Source: Mogibacterium neglectum (lineage in GTDB: Bacteria > Bacillota > Clostridia > Peptostreptococcales > Anaerovoracaceae). From it: a DNA stretch of 64,000 bases. The notes beneath the pieces are model-generated. The model was not told the origin of the DNA and did no database searches. It saw nothing but the letters and a program-made list of their open reading frames with translations. Shown piece by piece: positions 35,268 through 43,405 of this stretch. The position numbers and the translations under genes are program-made. Position 1 is the first letter of the stretch. The number at the start of each line of letters is the position of its first letter. The DNA is taken from the NCBI RefSeq assembly GCF_030644205.1, contig NZ_CP128647.1, forward strand, positions 930,001 to 994,000, written 5' to 3'.

Positions 35268-36167
35268 TTGAAATTTACAGATAGTCAAAGATTTTATTCA
35301 GTTAACAATTTCCTAAAAGAGCAATTCGGTAAGAAGATGATTAAGCTTTCAATAGAAGCTGGTTTTACTTGCCCAAACCGTGACGGAAAATTGGGTTATG
35401 GTGGCTGTAAGTTCTGTTCATCGGGCGGGTCAGGAGAACTAGCGTCAGATATACCAAGTCAGATTAATTTGTTAAGTGATAAATGGCCAAATGCCGGTCA
35501 CTTAGCTTATTTTCAAAGTCACACTAACACTTATGCTCCTATTGATGTTCTTCGTAGCAAATATTATGCAGCTCTATCTCATCCATGTATAGAAGGAATA
35601 GTGATAGCGACAAGACCTGATTGCCTTGATGATCAGATTTTAGATTTACTTGCTGAAATGAACAAAGATTATTTCATGTGGATAGAGCTTGGACTTCAAA
35701 CTATTCACGAGAACACGCTTACCAAGATGAATATCGGATATCACCTAGCTGATTATGATAAGGCAATCTTCGAACTGTCAAGACGTAATATCAGAACTGT
35801 AACACACTTGATACTAGGACTTCCTGAGGAAACTGAACGTGACATGTTTGATTCACTTCATTACGTAACAAATAGTGGAATATTTGGTATAAAACTTCAT
35901 CTTATGAATATAGTAAGTACATCTCCACTTTATAAAGAAATGCCAAACTACGTGTCTTTTGACAGTCTTGATAGTTATGTTGATCTGGTAGTAGCGATGC
36001 TTGAAGAAATACCACCAGATATTACTATACATCGTTTGACCGGGGATGTGCCTAGGAATATTTTAATCAGTCCAGAATGGAGTTATAAAAAAAGAACAAT
36101 CTTAAATGCCATTAATAAAGAACTTCGTACACGTAATACTTATCAAGGCGCAAAACTAGATATATGA
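35268..36167 (+). CDS. TIGR01212-type radical SAM protein (YtqA-like)
   Basis: A 299-residue radical SAM protein. The cluster cysteines are in CPNRDGKLGYGGCKFC, the longer CxnCxxC spacing of the YtqA/YhcC group. Downstream are IGTRPDCL-like IATRPDCLDDQILDLLAEM, WIELGLQTIHENTLTKMNIGYH and THLILGLPEETERDMFDSL. The start is TTG at 35268 behind AGAGG with a 7-base spacer. The biochemical function of this subgroup is not firmly known; a tRNA-related role is often proposed. It is monocistronic, closed by a strong bidirectional terminator. Confidence 0.88.
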   Translation: MKFTDSQRFYSVNNFLKEQFGKKMIKLSIEAGFTCPNRDGKLGYGGCKFCSSGGSGELASDIPSQINLLSDKWPNAGHLAYFQSHTNTYAPIDVLRSKYYAALSHPCIEGIVIATRPDCLDDQILDLLAEMNKDYFMWIELGLQTIHENTLTKMNIGYHLADYDKAIFELSRRNIRTVTHLILGLPEETERDMFDSLHYVTNSGIFGIKLHLMNIVSTSPLYKEMPNYVSFDSLDSYVDLVVAMLEEIPPDITIHRLTGDVPRNILISPEWSYKKRTILNAINKELRTRNTYQGAKLDI

Positions 36168-36194
36168 ATATGATTTTATTTCTATCAAGAGATT

Positions 36195-36239
36195 AAGCGG
36201 ATAGTACCTATTTTGGTAATATCCGCTTTGTAATTTTTT
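36195..36239. terminator. Strong bidirectional terminator
   Basis: AAGCGGATA (36195-36203) and TATCCGCTT (36220-36228) form a perfect 9-bp stem enclosing a second TACC/GGTA stem, with a T-rich tail on the plus side. It sits between the convergent radical SAM gene and the glucosaminidase gene. Confidence 0.85.
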
Positions 36240-36256
36240 AAATTATTATTTAAAGA

Positions 36257-38908
36257 TTAGTGTGGCAGTGATGTTGACACCGGCATATTGCTATATACAG
36301 GAATTACAAACACTAATGACTCATTTGTTATACCATAAGCGCTATAGCTATTTTTTGTTGAAATAGATTCAGTATAGCAGGCTGATATATTTGTCATATA
36401 CTGGTGTGTTCCAACTTTAGCAGCGCCATTTGCAACATTAAATCTTTGGAAGTATACCGAGTTTTGGCCCTGCTTGATATATCCACTAGCTATAAACTTA
36501 GCCCCTCCAAATACAGCTTTCTGTTTAGTATCCCATCCTTGTTTCTTTGCATATTCAAGCCCTCTCATAACAGGGTTTGCATTAGAATAAGCTCCGATAT
36601 TATATGGATTATATGCATACTTACCGTCTGGAAATGCATAACCTGATATCGCAATACTTCCGCCACCAGTTTCTTGGCGAGCTCTAGCAGCGAGAGCAAT
36701 TGGACTTATGCCATTTTCTCGACCAGCATTGACAAACCAACTAGCCATAAACCCATTTCTCTCAAGAGCCGTACCTGAAATTATTTTAGATACGGCAGCC
36801 TGAGACTGATATGACTGATATGATAAATCTTCAAACATGTAAATATTGTTTTCATTCAAGAAATTGCGTGGATCCATGTAATATCCAACAACTTGTGAAT
36901 TAGCATTAAACCACGTTGAGCCATCTTTAGGGATATAAGTTCCTGATGCAGTAAATCTACCAATACCTTTTAGCGATTCTATCTCTCCTGACGAAGTCTC
37001 ATCAGATTGTGCATCACTTACTGGAACTGCTTCTTGTCCATCGTACTTCTGATCTGATACTGTTATCCAATTTGAGGCTGCGTAGTAGGTATTGCCCTTA
37101 TATTGAACTCTATACCAATTGTAGTTACCCGAATTTATAGCACCTGTAATAACTAATTCCGTGTTCTTTGGAAAAGTTCCTGCAGGCTTATTTGTAATGT
37201 TATATGATGATCTATAGTTTAAATAATCATGAACCTTGCCACTTACACTAGTTTCTCCAGACTTAACTTGTCCTGAAGCAGTTACAGAACTTGAAGGGAC
37301 ATAATAAACTTTTCCATTGACCGCTATTTTATACCAATTACTGCTATCAATATTTTTTACTGAATTAATTATTGTAACATTCTGACCAGAATTTAAACTT
37401 CCAGCTTCTTTAAAGATATTAGACGGCCCCATTCTATACGAGGTGTTTTGATTTACAGTCCCATAAACAGCACCACCTTTATTACTATTTGTTTCTTTCT
37501 GCGATGCAGTCTGTTTATGATTAGAAGTTTGAGTTTTGGATTCATCTATACTAACAAACTTACTACATATGTATCTAAATCCGTTCCCCCGCTTAATCTT
37601 ATACCAAACAACCCCATCAGAAGATTTTGCCGTCAAAACAATTGATACCTTATCTCCGGTATTGGCCCCGCCAACTTTTCCGTAACCTGTACCGGCACCT
37701 TTTCTGATGTTAGTGTATCCTCCCTTTACAGTGCCATTAATCGCATAAGAATAGTTCTCATTAGTTACACTACCTTGTATGTATCCAGTCTGTCCAGAAG
37801 AAGTTTTGATGTGTATAAATTTTGCATTATCGCTTCCATCATTAGCGCTAAACACTTCATCTAATAATGAAATATCAGTATTAGCACTCGCAGTCCCAAT
37901 TGAACCAGATGAAACGCTCGCTCCACCATATAAAGTTCTAGTCTGATCCTTAGCCTTGAAACTATATGGATTCACATCTCTATATGACAATGGGTAAACT
38001 CCATTAATGAGTGAAACCCCATCACGACTTTGCTTCGATAGTGCCGTATTCCAATCTATTCCCGTATCTTTAGCTACAAATCGCCAATTTGGATGTTCGG
38101 CATGAATTTTTCTTAAATAAACTTTATAGTCATCTGGAAAAGATACAATTAATTTTTCAAATTCATTTTGTGACTGATTGACATTAGTATTCGCACTGCT
38201 ATTGGTATTGCCAGAATCACTTGTACTATTTGAATTATTAGGTGATGTCGCTCCATTGTTAGGTAGAGCATTATTATCTGATGTGCTAGGAGCAGAATTA
38301 GTATCTGTATTAGGCGTTGTCGTGCCTGTATTGTTAGAAGTTCCACCGCTGTTATCTGAAAAAATACTTCCAGTAATATCTACCCATGTAGCACAAACAT
38401 AGTTATAACCGCCGTTATATTTAATCATGTACCAACCTACATTGGACTTATTAGCTCTAGCTTTCAAAAGAACCGTAAGATTAACATTTTTTCCAAATGT
38501 AGCAACACTAGTAAATCCAGTTCCTGCACCCAGTCTACTATTGAGTGACGAGGAGGTTCGTCCAGCAACTGCCGAGTACTCTACTCTATTAACTAAATCA
38601 GATCTGATATAACCAGATTTACCGCCATAATTTACGCGATACCATTTATCCCTAGCAGTTGCATTTGAGTTTGATGAAAAAACAATCTCAGTAATAATAA
38701 CTTTCTTGTTATTAGAGATTGACATCACTTTCTTGGAAAATACGGAAGTACTCGCTCTAACATTTACCCCGGACTTTGAATTGATATAACCCGTTGCATT
38801 CTGAACTGATTGAGCATTGACAGACACATTAGAAAACAAAATTAGCAACAAGATAAAAATCAAAACAGCTAATATTGATTTAAATCTTATAGATAAATTA
38901 TTATTCAT
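36257..38908 (-). CDS. Secreted multi-SH3 glucosaminidase-type cell-wall hydrolase
   Basis: An 883-residue exported protein. The signal peptide spans 1-32 (cut near VNA-QS). SH3-like repeats lie at about 36-107 and 112-178, then a Ser/Thr/Asn linker (about 185-247). At about 250-320 is the first part of a clostridial glucosaminidase module (HPNWRFVAKDTGIDWNTAL). Instead of continuing, it is interrupted by three or four more SH3-like units (about 325-385, 388-455, 480-545, 556-618). It resumes at about 650 (TYIPKDGSTWFNANSQVVGY, DPRNFLNENNIYMFEDLSY) and ends with the catalytic LytD/GH73-like part (ARARQETGGG, likely Glu746). It should cut N-acetylglucosaminyl bonds in peptidoglycan. GAGG precedes the ATG; monocistronic. 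Confidence 0.85.
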   Translation of the reverse strand: MNNNLSIRFKSILAVLIFILLLILFSNVSVNAQSVQNATGYINSKSGVNVRASTSVFSKKVMSISNNKKVIITEIVFSSNSNATARDKWYRVNYGGKSGYIRSDLVNRVEYSAVAGRTSSSLNSRLGAGTGFTSVATFGKNVNLTVLLKARANKSNVGWYMIKYNGGYNYVCATWVDITGSIFSDNSGGTSNNTGTTTPNTDTNSAPSTSDNNALPNNGATSPNNSNSTSDSGNTNSSANTNVNQSQNEFEKLIVSFPDDYKVYLRKIHAEHPNWRFVAKDTGIDWNTALSKQSRDGVSLINGVYPLSYRDVNPYSFKAKDQTRTLYGGASVSSGSIGTASANTDISLLDEVFSANDGSDNAKFIHIKTSSGQTGYIQGSVTNENYSYAINGTVKGGYTNIRKGAGTGYGKVGGANTGDKVSIVLTAKSSDGVVWYKIKRGNGFRYICSKFVSIDESKTQTSNHKQTASQKETNSNKGGAVYGTVNQNTSYRMGPSNIFKEAGSLNSGQNVTIINSVKNIDSSNWYKIAVNGKVYYVPSSSVTASGQVKSGETSVSGKVHDYLNYRSSYNITNKPAGTFPKNTELVITGAINSGNYNWYRVQYKGNTYYAASNWITVSDQKYDGQEAVPVSDAQSDETSSGEIESLKGIGRFTASGTYIPKDGSTWFNANSQVVGYYMDPRNFLNENNIYMFEDLSYQSYQSQAAVSKIISGTALERNGFMASWFVNAGRENGISPIALAARARQETGGGSIAISGYAFPDGKYAYNPYNIGAYSNANPVMRGLEYAKKQGWDTKQKAVFGGAKFIASGYIKQGQNSVYFQRFNVANGAAKVGTHQYMTNISACYTESISTKNSYSAYGITNESLVFVIPVYSNMPVSTSLPH

Positions 38909-39127
38909 TAGGTCCTCTTTCTTAACAAATAATTTTCGTATTGTTAAATCATAAATCTAACTAATATTAATATATTTTAACAAATCAAACAATAAATTTG
39001 AACAAAATAGTAATAAGAAACGTTGGAATTTCAATATGAAGCAGGAAATTAATTGCTTAAAAGTGAAAAATATTTAAAATAACACAATATATAAATATTG
39101 TAATAGGAATGAGAGCAATATGTAGAT
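38909..39127 (-). other. AT-rich leader/promoter region of the glucosaminidase gene
   Basis: About 220 bases, very AT-rich, with no open frame or RNA family that I recognise. On the minus strand TTGTTAA occurs twice (reverse complements at 38922-38928 and 38972-38978), about 50 bases apart. I could not fix a single convincing promoter and saw no cyclic-di-AMP riboswitch core. Confidence 0.4.
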
Positions 39128-39154
39128 AAAAAAAAAGAAGCACCGCAGCTTCTT
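39128..39154 (-). terminator. Terminator of the tRNA operon
   Basis: On the minus strand AAGAAGC-TGCGGT-GCTTCTT is a perfect 7-bp stem followed by an unbroken T run, starting three bases after the tRNA-Phe CCA end. Confidence 0.92.
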
Positions 39155-39157
39155 TGA

Positions 39158-39233
39158 TGGTGCCCAGACTCGGAATCGAACCAAGGACACAGGGATTTTC
39201 AGTCCCTTGCTCTACCAACTGAGCTATCTGGGC
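39158..39233 (-). tRNA. tRNA-Phe (GAA)
   Basis: Cloverleaf with acceptor GCCCAGA/TCTGGGC and anticodon loop CTGAAAA in stem AGGGA/TCCCT. CCA is encoded. Last gene of the 16-tRNA array. Confidence 0.97.
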
Positions 39234-39252
39234 AAATAAACTAAATAAATAA

Positions 39253-39329
39253 TGGTGGGCCATCGGGGACTTGAACCCAGGACCTGCCGGTTATGAGCCG
39301 GACGCTCTGACCAACTGAGCTAATGGCCC
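39253..39329 (-). tRNA. tRNA with CAT anticodon (elongator Met or Ile2)
   Basis: Acceptor GGGCCAT/ATGGCCC; anticodon loop CTCATAA. It lacks the mismatched acceptor start expected of initiator tRNA. CAT can be elongator Met or, with lysidine at C34, Ile2; sequence reading alone does not decide. CCA encoded. Confidence 0.93.
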
Positions 39330-39334
39330 TAAAG

Positions 39335-39411
39335 TGGTCGGGGTGGCAGGATTTGAACCCGCGGCCCACTGGTCCCAAACCAGTTGCGCTACCAAGCTGC
39401 GCTACACCCCG
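39335..39411 (-). tRNA. tRNA-Pro (TGG), copy 2
   Basis: Acceptor CGGGGTG/CACCCCG; anticodon loop TTTGGGA. Identical in all 77 bases to the copy at 39473-39549, from which it is separated by a 61-base spacer. CCA encoded. Confidence 0.97.
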
Positions 39412-39472
39412 GCGCATTTGATTTTAACACTCAAGGACTTATTTGTAAACATTAATATATTCAGTTTAAAAA

Positions 39473-39549
39473 TGGTCGGGGTGGCAGGATTTGAACCCGC
39501 GGCCCACTGGTCCCAAACCAGTTGCGCTACCAAGCTGCGCTACACCCCG
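39473..39549 (-). tRNA. tRNA-Pro (TGG), copy 1
   Basis: Same 77-base sequence as 39335-39411, so a recent tandem duplication or gene conversion. CCA encoded. Confidence 0.97.
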
Positions 39550-39555
39550 TAATAT

Positions 39556-39631
39556 TGGCAGGGGCAGAAGGACTCGAACCCTCGGCACGTGGTTTTGGAG
39601 ACCACTGCTCTACCAACTGAGCTATACCCCT
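39556..39631 (-). tRNA. tRNA-Trp (CCA)
   Basis: Acceptor AGGGGTA/TGCCCCT with one T-G pair; anticodon loop CTCCAAA in GTGGT/ACCAC. 3' CCA encoded with G as discriminator. Confidence 0.97.
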
Positions 39632-39649
39632 ATGGTATATATATTAATA

Positions 39650-39742
39650 TGGCGGAGAAGATGGGATTCGAACCCATGCGGCCCTAATACGAACCCTAAC
39701 GGTTTAGCAAACCGTCCTCTTCAGCCTCTTGAGTACTTCTCC
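39650..39742 (-). tRNA. tRNA-Ser (GCT)
   Basis: Class II tRNA with a long variable arm; acceptor GGAGAAG/CTTCTCC; anticodon loop TTGCTAA in ACGGT/ACCGT. CCA encoded. Confidence 0.96.
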
Positions 39743-39765
39743 AAAAGCTACAACTAAATGATTCT

Positions 39766-39854
<89 letters not shown>

Positions 39855-39870
39855 GGATGTTGTTAAAAAT

Positions 39871-39946
39871 TGGTGACCCATCGGAGATTCGAACTCCGGA
39901 CACCTTGATTAAAAGTCAAGTGCTCTACCACCTGAGCTAATGGGTC
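39871..39946 (-). tRNA. tRNA-Lys (TTT)
   Basis: Acceptor GACCCAT/ATGGGTC; anticodon loop CTTTTAA in CTTGA/TCAAG. CCA encoded. Confidence 0.97.
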
Positions 39947-39950
39947 ACAA

Positions 39951-40027
39951 TGGCTGGGGTAGCGGGACTCGAACCTGCGAAATCACGGAGTCAAAGTCCG
40001 TTGCCTTAACCACTTGGCTATACCCCA
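39951..40027 (-). tRNA. tRNA-Gln (TTG)
   Basis: Acceptor TGGGGTA/TACCCCA, typical of tRNA-Gln; anticodon loop CTTTGAC in ACGGA/TCCGT. CCA encoded. Confidence 0.97.
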
Positions 40028-40075
40028 AAAACATGACTTCTAGTTCGTCTACTTAACCAAACAAAATCTAAAAAA

Positions 40076-40152
40076 TGGTGAGCCCACAGGGATTCGAACC
40101 CCGGACACACGGCTTAGAAGGCCGTTGCTCTATCCAACTGAGCTATGGACCC
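40076..40152 (-). tRNA. tRNA-Arg (TCT)
   Basis: Acceptor GGGTCCA/TGGGCTC with G-T and T-G wobbles; anticodon loop CTTCTAA in ACGGC/GCCGT. CCA encoded. Confidence 0.96.
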
Positions 40153-40162
40153 TTAAAAAAAA

Positions 40163-40236
40163 TGGAGCGGATGATGAGAATCGAACTCACGCTATCAGCT
40201 TGGAAGGCTGAAGTTCTACCATTGAACTACATCCGC
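40163..40236 (-). tRNA. tRNA-Gly (TCC)
   Basis: Acceptor GCGGATG/CATCCGC; anticodon loop CTTCCAA in TCAGC/GCTGA. CCA encoded. Next to a second glycine tRNA. Confidence 0.97.
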
Positions 40237-40240
40237 AGAA

Positions 40241-40315
40241 TGGAGCGGAAGACGAGATTCGAACTCGCGACCCTCGCCTTGGCAAGGCGATGCTCTACCC
40301 CTGAGCCACTTCCGC
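40241..40315 (-). tRNA. tRNA-Gly (GCC)
   Basis: Acceptor GCGGAAG/CTTCCGC; anticodon loop TTGCCAA in TCGCC/GGCGA. CCA encoded. Confidence 0.97.
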
Positions 40316-40323
40316 ATATTTAT

Positions 40324-40408
40324 TGGTCGAGGGAGATGGATTCGAACCATCGAAAGCACAGCTAACGGATTTACAGTCCGCCCCCTTTGGCCACTCGGGA
40401 ATCCCTCG
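40324..40408 (-). tRNA. tRNA-Tyr (GTA)
   Basis: Class II with an extended variable arm; acceptor CGAGGGA/TCCCTCG; anticodon loop CTGTAAA. CCA encoded. A likely queuosine substrate of the QueH pathway. Confidence 0.96.
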
Positions 40409-40414
40409 AAATAT

Positions 40415-40489
40415 TGGAGCTGATGGAGGGAATCGAACCCCCAACCTGCTGATTACAAATCAGCTGCTCTACCGTTGAGCCACATCAGC
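40415..40489 (-). tRNA. tRNA-Thr (TGT)
   Basis: Acceptor GCTGATG/CATCAGC; anticodon loop TTTGTAA in GCTGA/TCAGC. CCA encoded. Confidence 0.97.
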
Positions 40490-40503
40490 ATAACCGTTAA
40501 AAT

Positions 40504-40580
40504 TGGCGACCGGGAACGGGTTCGAACCGTCGACCTCCAGCGTGACAGGCTGGCATTCTAACCAACTGAACTACCCGGCC
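40504..40580 (-). tRNA. tRNA-Asp (GTC)
   Basis: Acceptor GGCCGGG/CCCGGTC with one G-T pair; anticodon loop CTGTCAC in CCAGC/GCTGG. CCA encoded. Likely queuosine substrate. Confidence 0.97.
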
Positions 40581-40586
40581 AAAACA

Positions 40587-40662
40587 TGGTGGACGCTATA
40601 GGGCTCGAACCTATGACCCTCTGCTTGTAAGGCAGATGCTCTCCCAGCTGAGCTAAGCGTCC
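40587..40662 (-). tRNA. tRNA-Val (TAC)
   Basis: Acceptor GGACGCT/AGCGTCC; anticodon loop CTTACAA in TCTGC/GCAGA. CCA encoded. First gene of the array, about 75 bases after the promoter. Confidence 0.97.
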
Positions 40663-40738
40663 AAAGATATTTGTCGCACTAGATAACTTAACCTCAAGCG
40701 TCAATTCGTGCTGCAGTCTTCACTCAACTGCGTTATTC

Positions 40739-40767
40739 ATACTAACACAGCATCTAATCACTGTCAA
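40739..40767 (-). promoter_or_regulatory. Sigma-A promoter of the tRNA operon
   Basis: On the minus strand a consensus -35 TTGACA (40762-40767) and -10 TAGTAT (40739-40744) are exactly 17 bases apart. The -35 lies inside the last codons of yigZ. This strong promoter explains a separately expressed tRNA array downstream. Confidence 0.82.
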
Positions 40768-41392
40768 TCAGAAATTTATTTTTTCTCGAATTCTCACTTA
40801 TCAGCTTACATTTACCTGCAGTAACCTCTGTTATTGTATCGATTATCACTTGCTTATGATTTATGTCTCCACTAATATCCAATGTGATTTTATCAGTGTA
40901 CTCTATTTTTGCGATCTTGAAAACCCCTGTTTTTGAAATGTTTTCAATTTGTGCCAAATGAGAATATGAAATTTCATATGTTAAAACTATAGCTTCTCTA
41001 ACTTCGCAAAGCAAGGCTTTATCTATCACAAGCCTCGCTGAAGCTGTATATGCGCGAACAAGACCTCCAGTTCCAAGCTTTATACCTCCAAAATAGCGAG
41101 TTACAACAATCGCTAAGTTAGTAAGACCCCTTTCAACAATCATCCGAAGAATTGGTGCGCCAGCAGTCCCCTGTGGCTCACCGTCTTCATTTGACCATTG
41201 TGTCTCCTGTTTCTCCCCAACTACTAGTACTGGTACATTGTGTGTAGCGTGCTTATATTCATCCTTTATAGAAGAGATAAATGCTTTCGCCTCTTCATAT
41301 GAGTCTACCGGTGAAATATGCGCTATAAAACGGGATTTCTGGATTATATATTCAGAATTAGCCTCTTGGTATACAGTGTAATAGAGTTTCAT
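40754..41392 (-). CDS. yigZ: YigZ/IMPACT family protein
   Basis: A 212-residue UPF0029/IMPACT protein. The N-terminal domain has SRFIAHISPVDSYEEAKAFI, KHATHNVPV, SNEDGEPQGTAGAPIL and VVTRYFGGIKLGTGGLVRAY, the strongly conserved signature; a ferredoxin-like C-terminal half follows. Family members bind RNA or ribosomes, or act on regulatory kinases in eukaryotes; the bacterial role is unclear. The ATG overlaps the hslU stop (TAAATG), so it is the last cistron of the topA-hslV-hslU unit. The tRNA promoter overlaps its 3' end. Confidence 0.92.
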   Translation of the reverse strand: MKLYYTVYQEANSEYIIQKSRFIAHISPVDSYEEAKAFISSIKDEYKHATHNVPVLVVGEKQETQWSNEDGEPQGTAGAPILRMIVERGLTNLAIVVTRYFGGIKLGTGGLVRAYTASARLVIDKALLCEVREAIVLTYEISYSHLAQIENISKTGVFKIAKIEYTDKITLDISGDINHKQVIIDTITEVTAGKCKLISENSRKNKFLIDSD

Positions 41393-42829
41393 TTACAAAA
41401 TGTACTTGTCAACATCTACTTCCTTGACAGTCTCCTTGAATTTATTTTTTACAAAATCTCTATCAATAACAATCTTTTCAACAGAATCATCTGGAAGCAT
41501 AAATGATACATCTTCGAGCAGCTTTTCAAGTATTGTATATAACCTTCTTGCACCAATATTTTCAGTCTGTTCGTTCATGAGATAAGCCATTTCGGCAATT
41601 TCATCCGTTGAATCGTCTGTAAATTCAACATCTACTCCTTCAGTTTCAAGTAACGCTTTCTGCTGTTTTGTGACAGCATTCTCAGTTGCAGTAAGAATTT
41701 TTTTAAAATCCTCTTTATCAAGATTCTTTAACTCTACATTTATAGGAAATCTTCCCTGTAATTCTGGAATTAAATCTGAAGGCTTAGAAACATGAAATGC
41801 TCCAGCTCCAATAAATAGCATATGGTCAGTTTTTACTGGACCATGCTTGGTATTAACTACACTTCCTTCAACTATTGGAAGAATATCTCTTTGTACACCT
41901 TCACGAGAAACATCTGCACCTGACGCCATTGAATTTCCTGAGGCAATTTTATCTATTTCATCAATAAAAATAATACCGTTCTGCTCTGCATTTTCGATAG
42001 CATCATCAATCACCTGATCCATGTCTATTAGGTTTTGCGCCTCTTGCTCTCGAAGAATTTTTCTTGCCTCTCTAACTGTAACTTTTTTGTGTTTAGTCTT
42101 CTTAGGCATCATATCGCCAAATATATTTCCTATCGCTATTCCAATCCCCTCATTTTGTAAATCTAACTGATTAGTATTTACAGAATCCTCAACTTCAATG
42201 TCTATAAGCTGATCTTCTAATTTACCTTCTCTTAAATGAATTTTAACTTGTTCTTTTGCCATAGCAATATCTTCTGGAACGCTTTGCTTTTCCAGATTCT
42301 GCTGTTCTTCATACTGTTTTTTTTGACTTGGATAATTGGAATTTTTAAGGAAAAAATCAAATGGATTTGGTCCATTTACATTTTTCACATTATCTGATGC
42401 CGCACCTGGAACAAGCGCATCAATGATCTTCTCTTCAACCAGCTCATCAGCAATTCCGTACTTTTCATTGATACGTTGCTGCTTCGTAATCCTAACAGAT
42501 GCTTCAACTAAATCTCTAATCATCGAATCAACATCTCGTCCAACGTATCCCACCTCAGTAAACTTAGTAGCTTCGACTTTAACAAAAGGTGCCTCCATTA
42601 TCTTTGCTAGCCTTCTAGCAATCTCAGTTTTTCCCACTCCGGTAGGACCCATCATGAGGATATTCTTTGGGGTGATTTCTTCTCTCATCTCTTCACTAAG
42701 CTGACTGCGCCTATATCTATTTCTGAGAGCAATTGCAACAGATTTTTTTGCATCGTCTTGACCTATTATGTATTTATCAAGCTCAGCAACTATCTGTTTA
42801 GGAGTCATCGTCTTTATATTATTTTTCAT
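41393..42829 (-). CDS. hslU: ATP-dependent protease ATPase subunit HslU
   Basis: AAA+ unfoldase (ClpY/CodX) that feeds HslV; 478 residues. TPKQIVAELDKYIIGQDDAKKSVAIALRNRYRR opens the protein. Walker A is GPTGVGKTEIARRLAK, and Walker B is GIIFIDEIDKIA. The intermediate I-domain lies between (about 110-235), with a GIAIGNIFGDMMPKK segment. GARRLYTILEKLLEDVSF and a C-terminal hydrophobic KYIL tail, which docks into HslV, are kept. GGAGG precedes the ATG, 9 bases after hslV. Confidence 0.97.
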   Translation of the reverse strand: MKNNIKTMTPKQIVAELDKYIIGQDDAKKSVAIALRNRYRRSQLSEEMREEITPKNILMMGPTGVGKTEIARRLAKIMEAPFVKVEATKFTEVGYVGRDVDSMIRDLVEASVRITKQQRINEKYGIADELVEEKIIDALVPGAASDNVKNVNGPNPFDFFLKNSNYPSQKKQYEEQQNLEKQSVPEDIAMAKEQVKIHLREGKLEDQLIDIEVEDSVNTNQLDLQNEGIGIAIGNIFGDMMPKKTKHKKVTVREARKILREQEAQNLIDMDQVIDDAIENAEQNGIIFIDEIDKIASGNSMASGADVSREGVQRDILPIVEGSVVNTKHGPVKTDHMLFIGAGAFHVSKPSDLIPELQGRFPINVELKNLDKEDFKKILTATENAVTKQQKALLETEGVDVEFTDDSTDEIAEMAYLMNEQTENIGARRLYTILEKLLEDVSFMLPDDSVEKIVIDRDFVKNKFKETVKEVDVDKYIL

Positions 42830-42838
42830 TATTACCTC

Positions 42839-43378
42839 CTATAACTTTTCAACAGAAATATTGTCATTTGTGTATACGCAAATAGAAGAAGCAATCTCTA
42901 AGGATTTACGAACAATACTCTCAGCATCTAGTTCAGTATTATCAAATAGAGCGGTTGCAGCTGAATATGCGTAATTACCACCTGAACCTATCGCAACAAC
43001 ATTTTTATCAGGCTCAATAACTTCTCCATTTCCAGAAATCACTAATAAATCTTCTTCATTAACAACTATCATAAGTGCTTCTAGACTACGAGTAGCTTTG
43101 TCACTCCTCCAAAACTGAGCCAAATCAACAGCTGCACGCTTAAGATTCCCATCATGCTCCTGTAACTTATTTTCAAACTTATCGGTAAGTGAAAATGCAT
43201 CGGCAACAGAACCTGCAAACCCAGTTAAAACTTTTCCTCTAAAAATCTTCTTAACCTTTTTTGCACCATTCTTCATGATGGTAGTCTCGCCCATCGTAAC
43301 TTGGCCATCTCCACCAATACATATATCTCCATTAGGCCTCTTAACTGCACAAATGGTTGTAGCATGAAATTGAACCAT
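42839..43378 (-). CDS. hslV: ATP-dependent protease subunit HslV
   Basis: Proteasome-like peptidase, about 179 residues. The N-terminus VQFHATTICAVKRPNGDICIGGDGQVT matches the CodW type. The ATT tract holds the threonine expected as nucleophile after removal of the leader; Bacillus CodW instead uses an N-terminal serine without this trimming, so the active form needs checking. GFAGSVADAFSLTDKFENKL and AIGSGGNYAYSAATAL are conserved. Two ATGs in tandem lie after GGAGG; the second (43378) has the better 6-base spacing. Confidence 0.95.
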   Translation of the reverse strand: MVQFHATTICAVKRPNGDICIGGDGQVTMGETTIMKNGAKKVKKIFRGKVLTGFAGSVADAFSLTDKFENKLQEHDGNLKRAAVDLAQFWRSDKATRSLEALMIVVNEEDLLVISGNGEVIEPDKNVVAIGSGGNYAYSAATALFDNTELDAESIVRKSLEIASSICVYTNDNISVEKL

Positions 43379-43405
43379 CATACACCTCCAAATAATAATA
43401 AACCT

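Noticed and set aside
39334-39757. Plus-strand frames with repeated MVGVAGFEPAAHWSQTSCA peptides
   Set aside because: Well-known false translation of tRNA genes; the repeat comes from the two identical tRNA-Pro copies.
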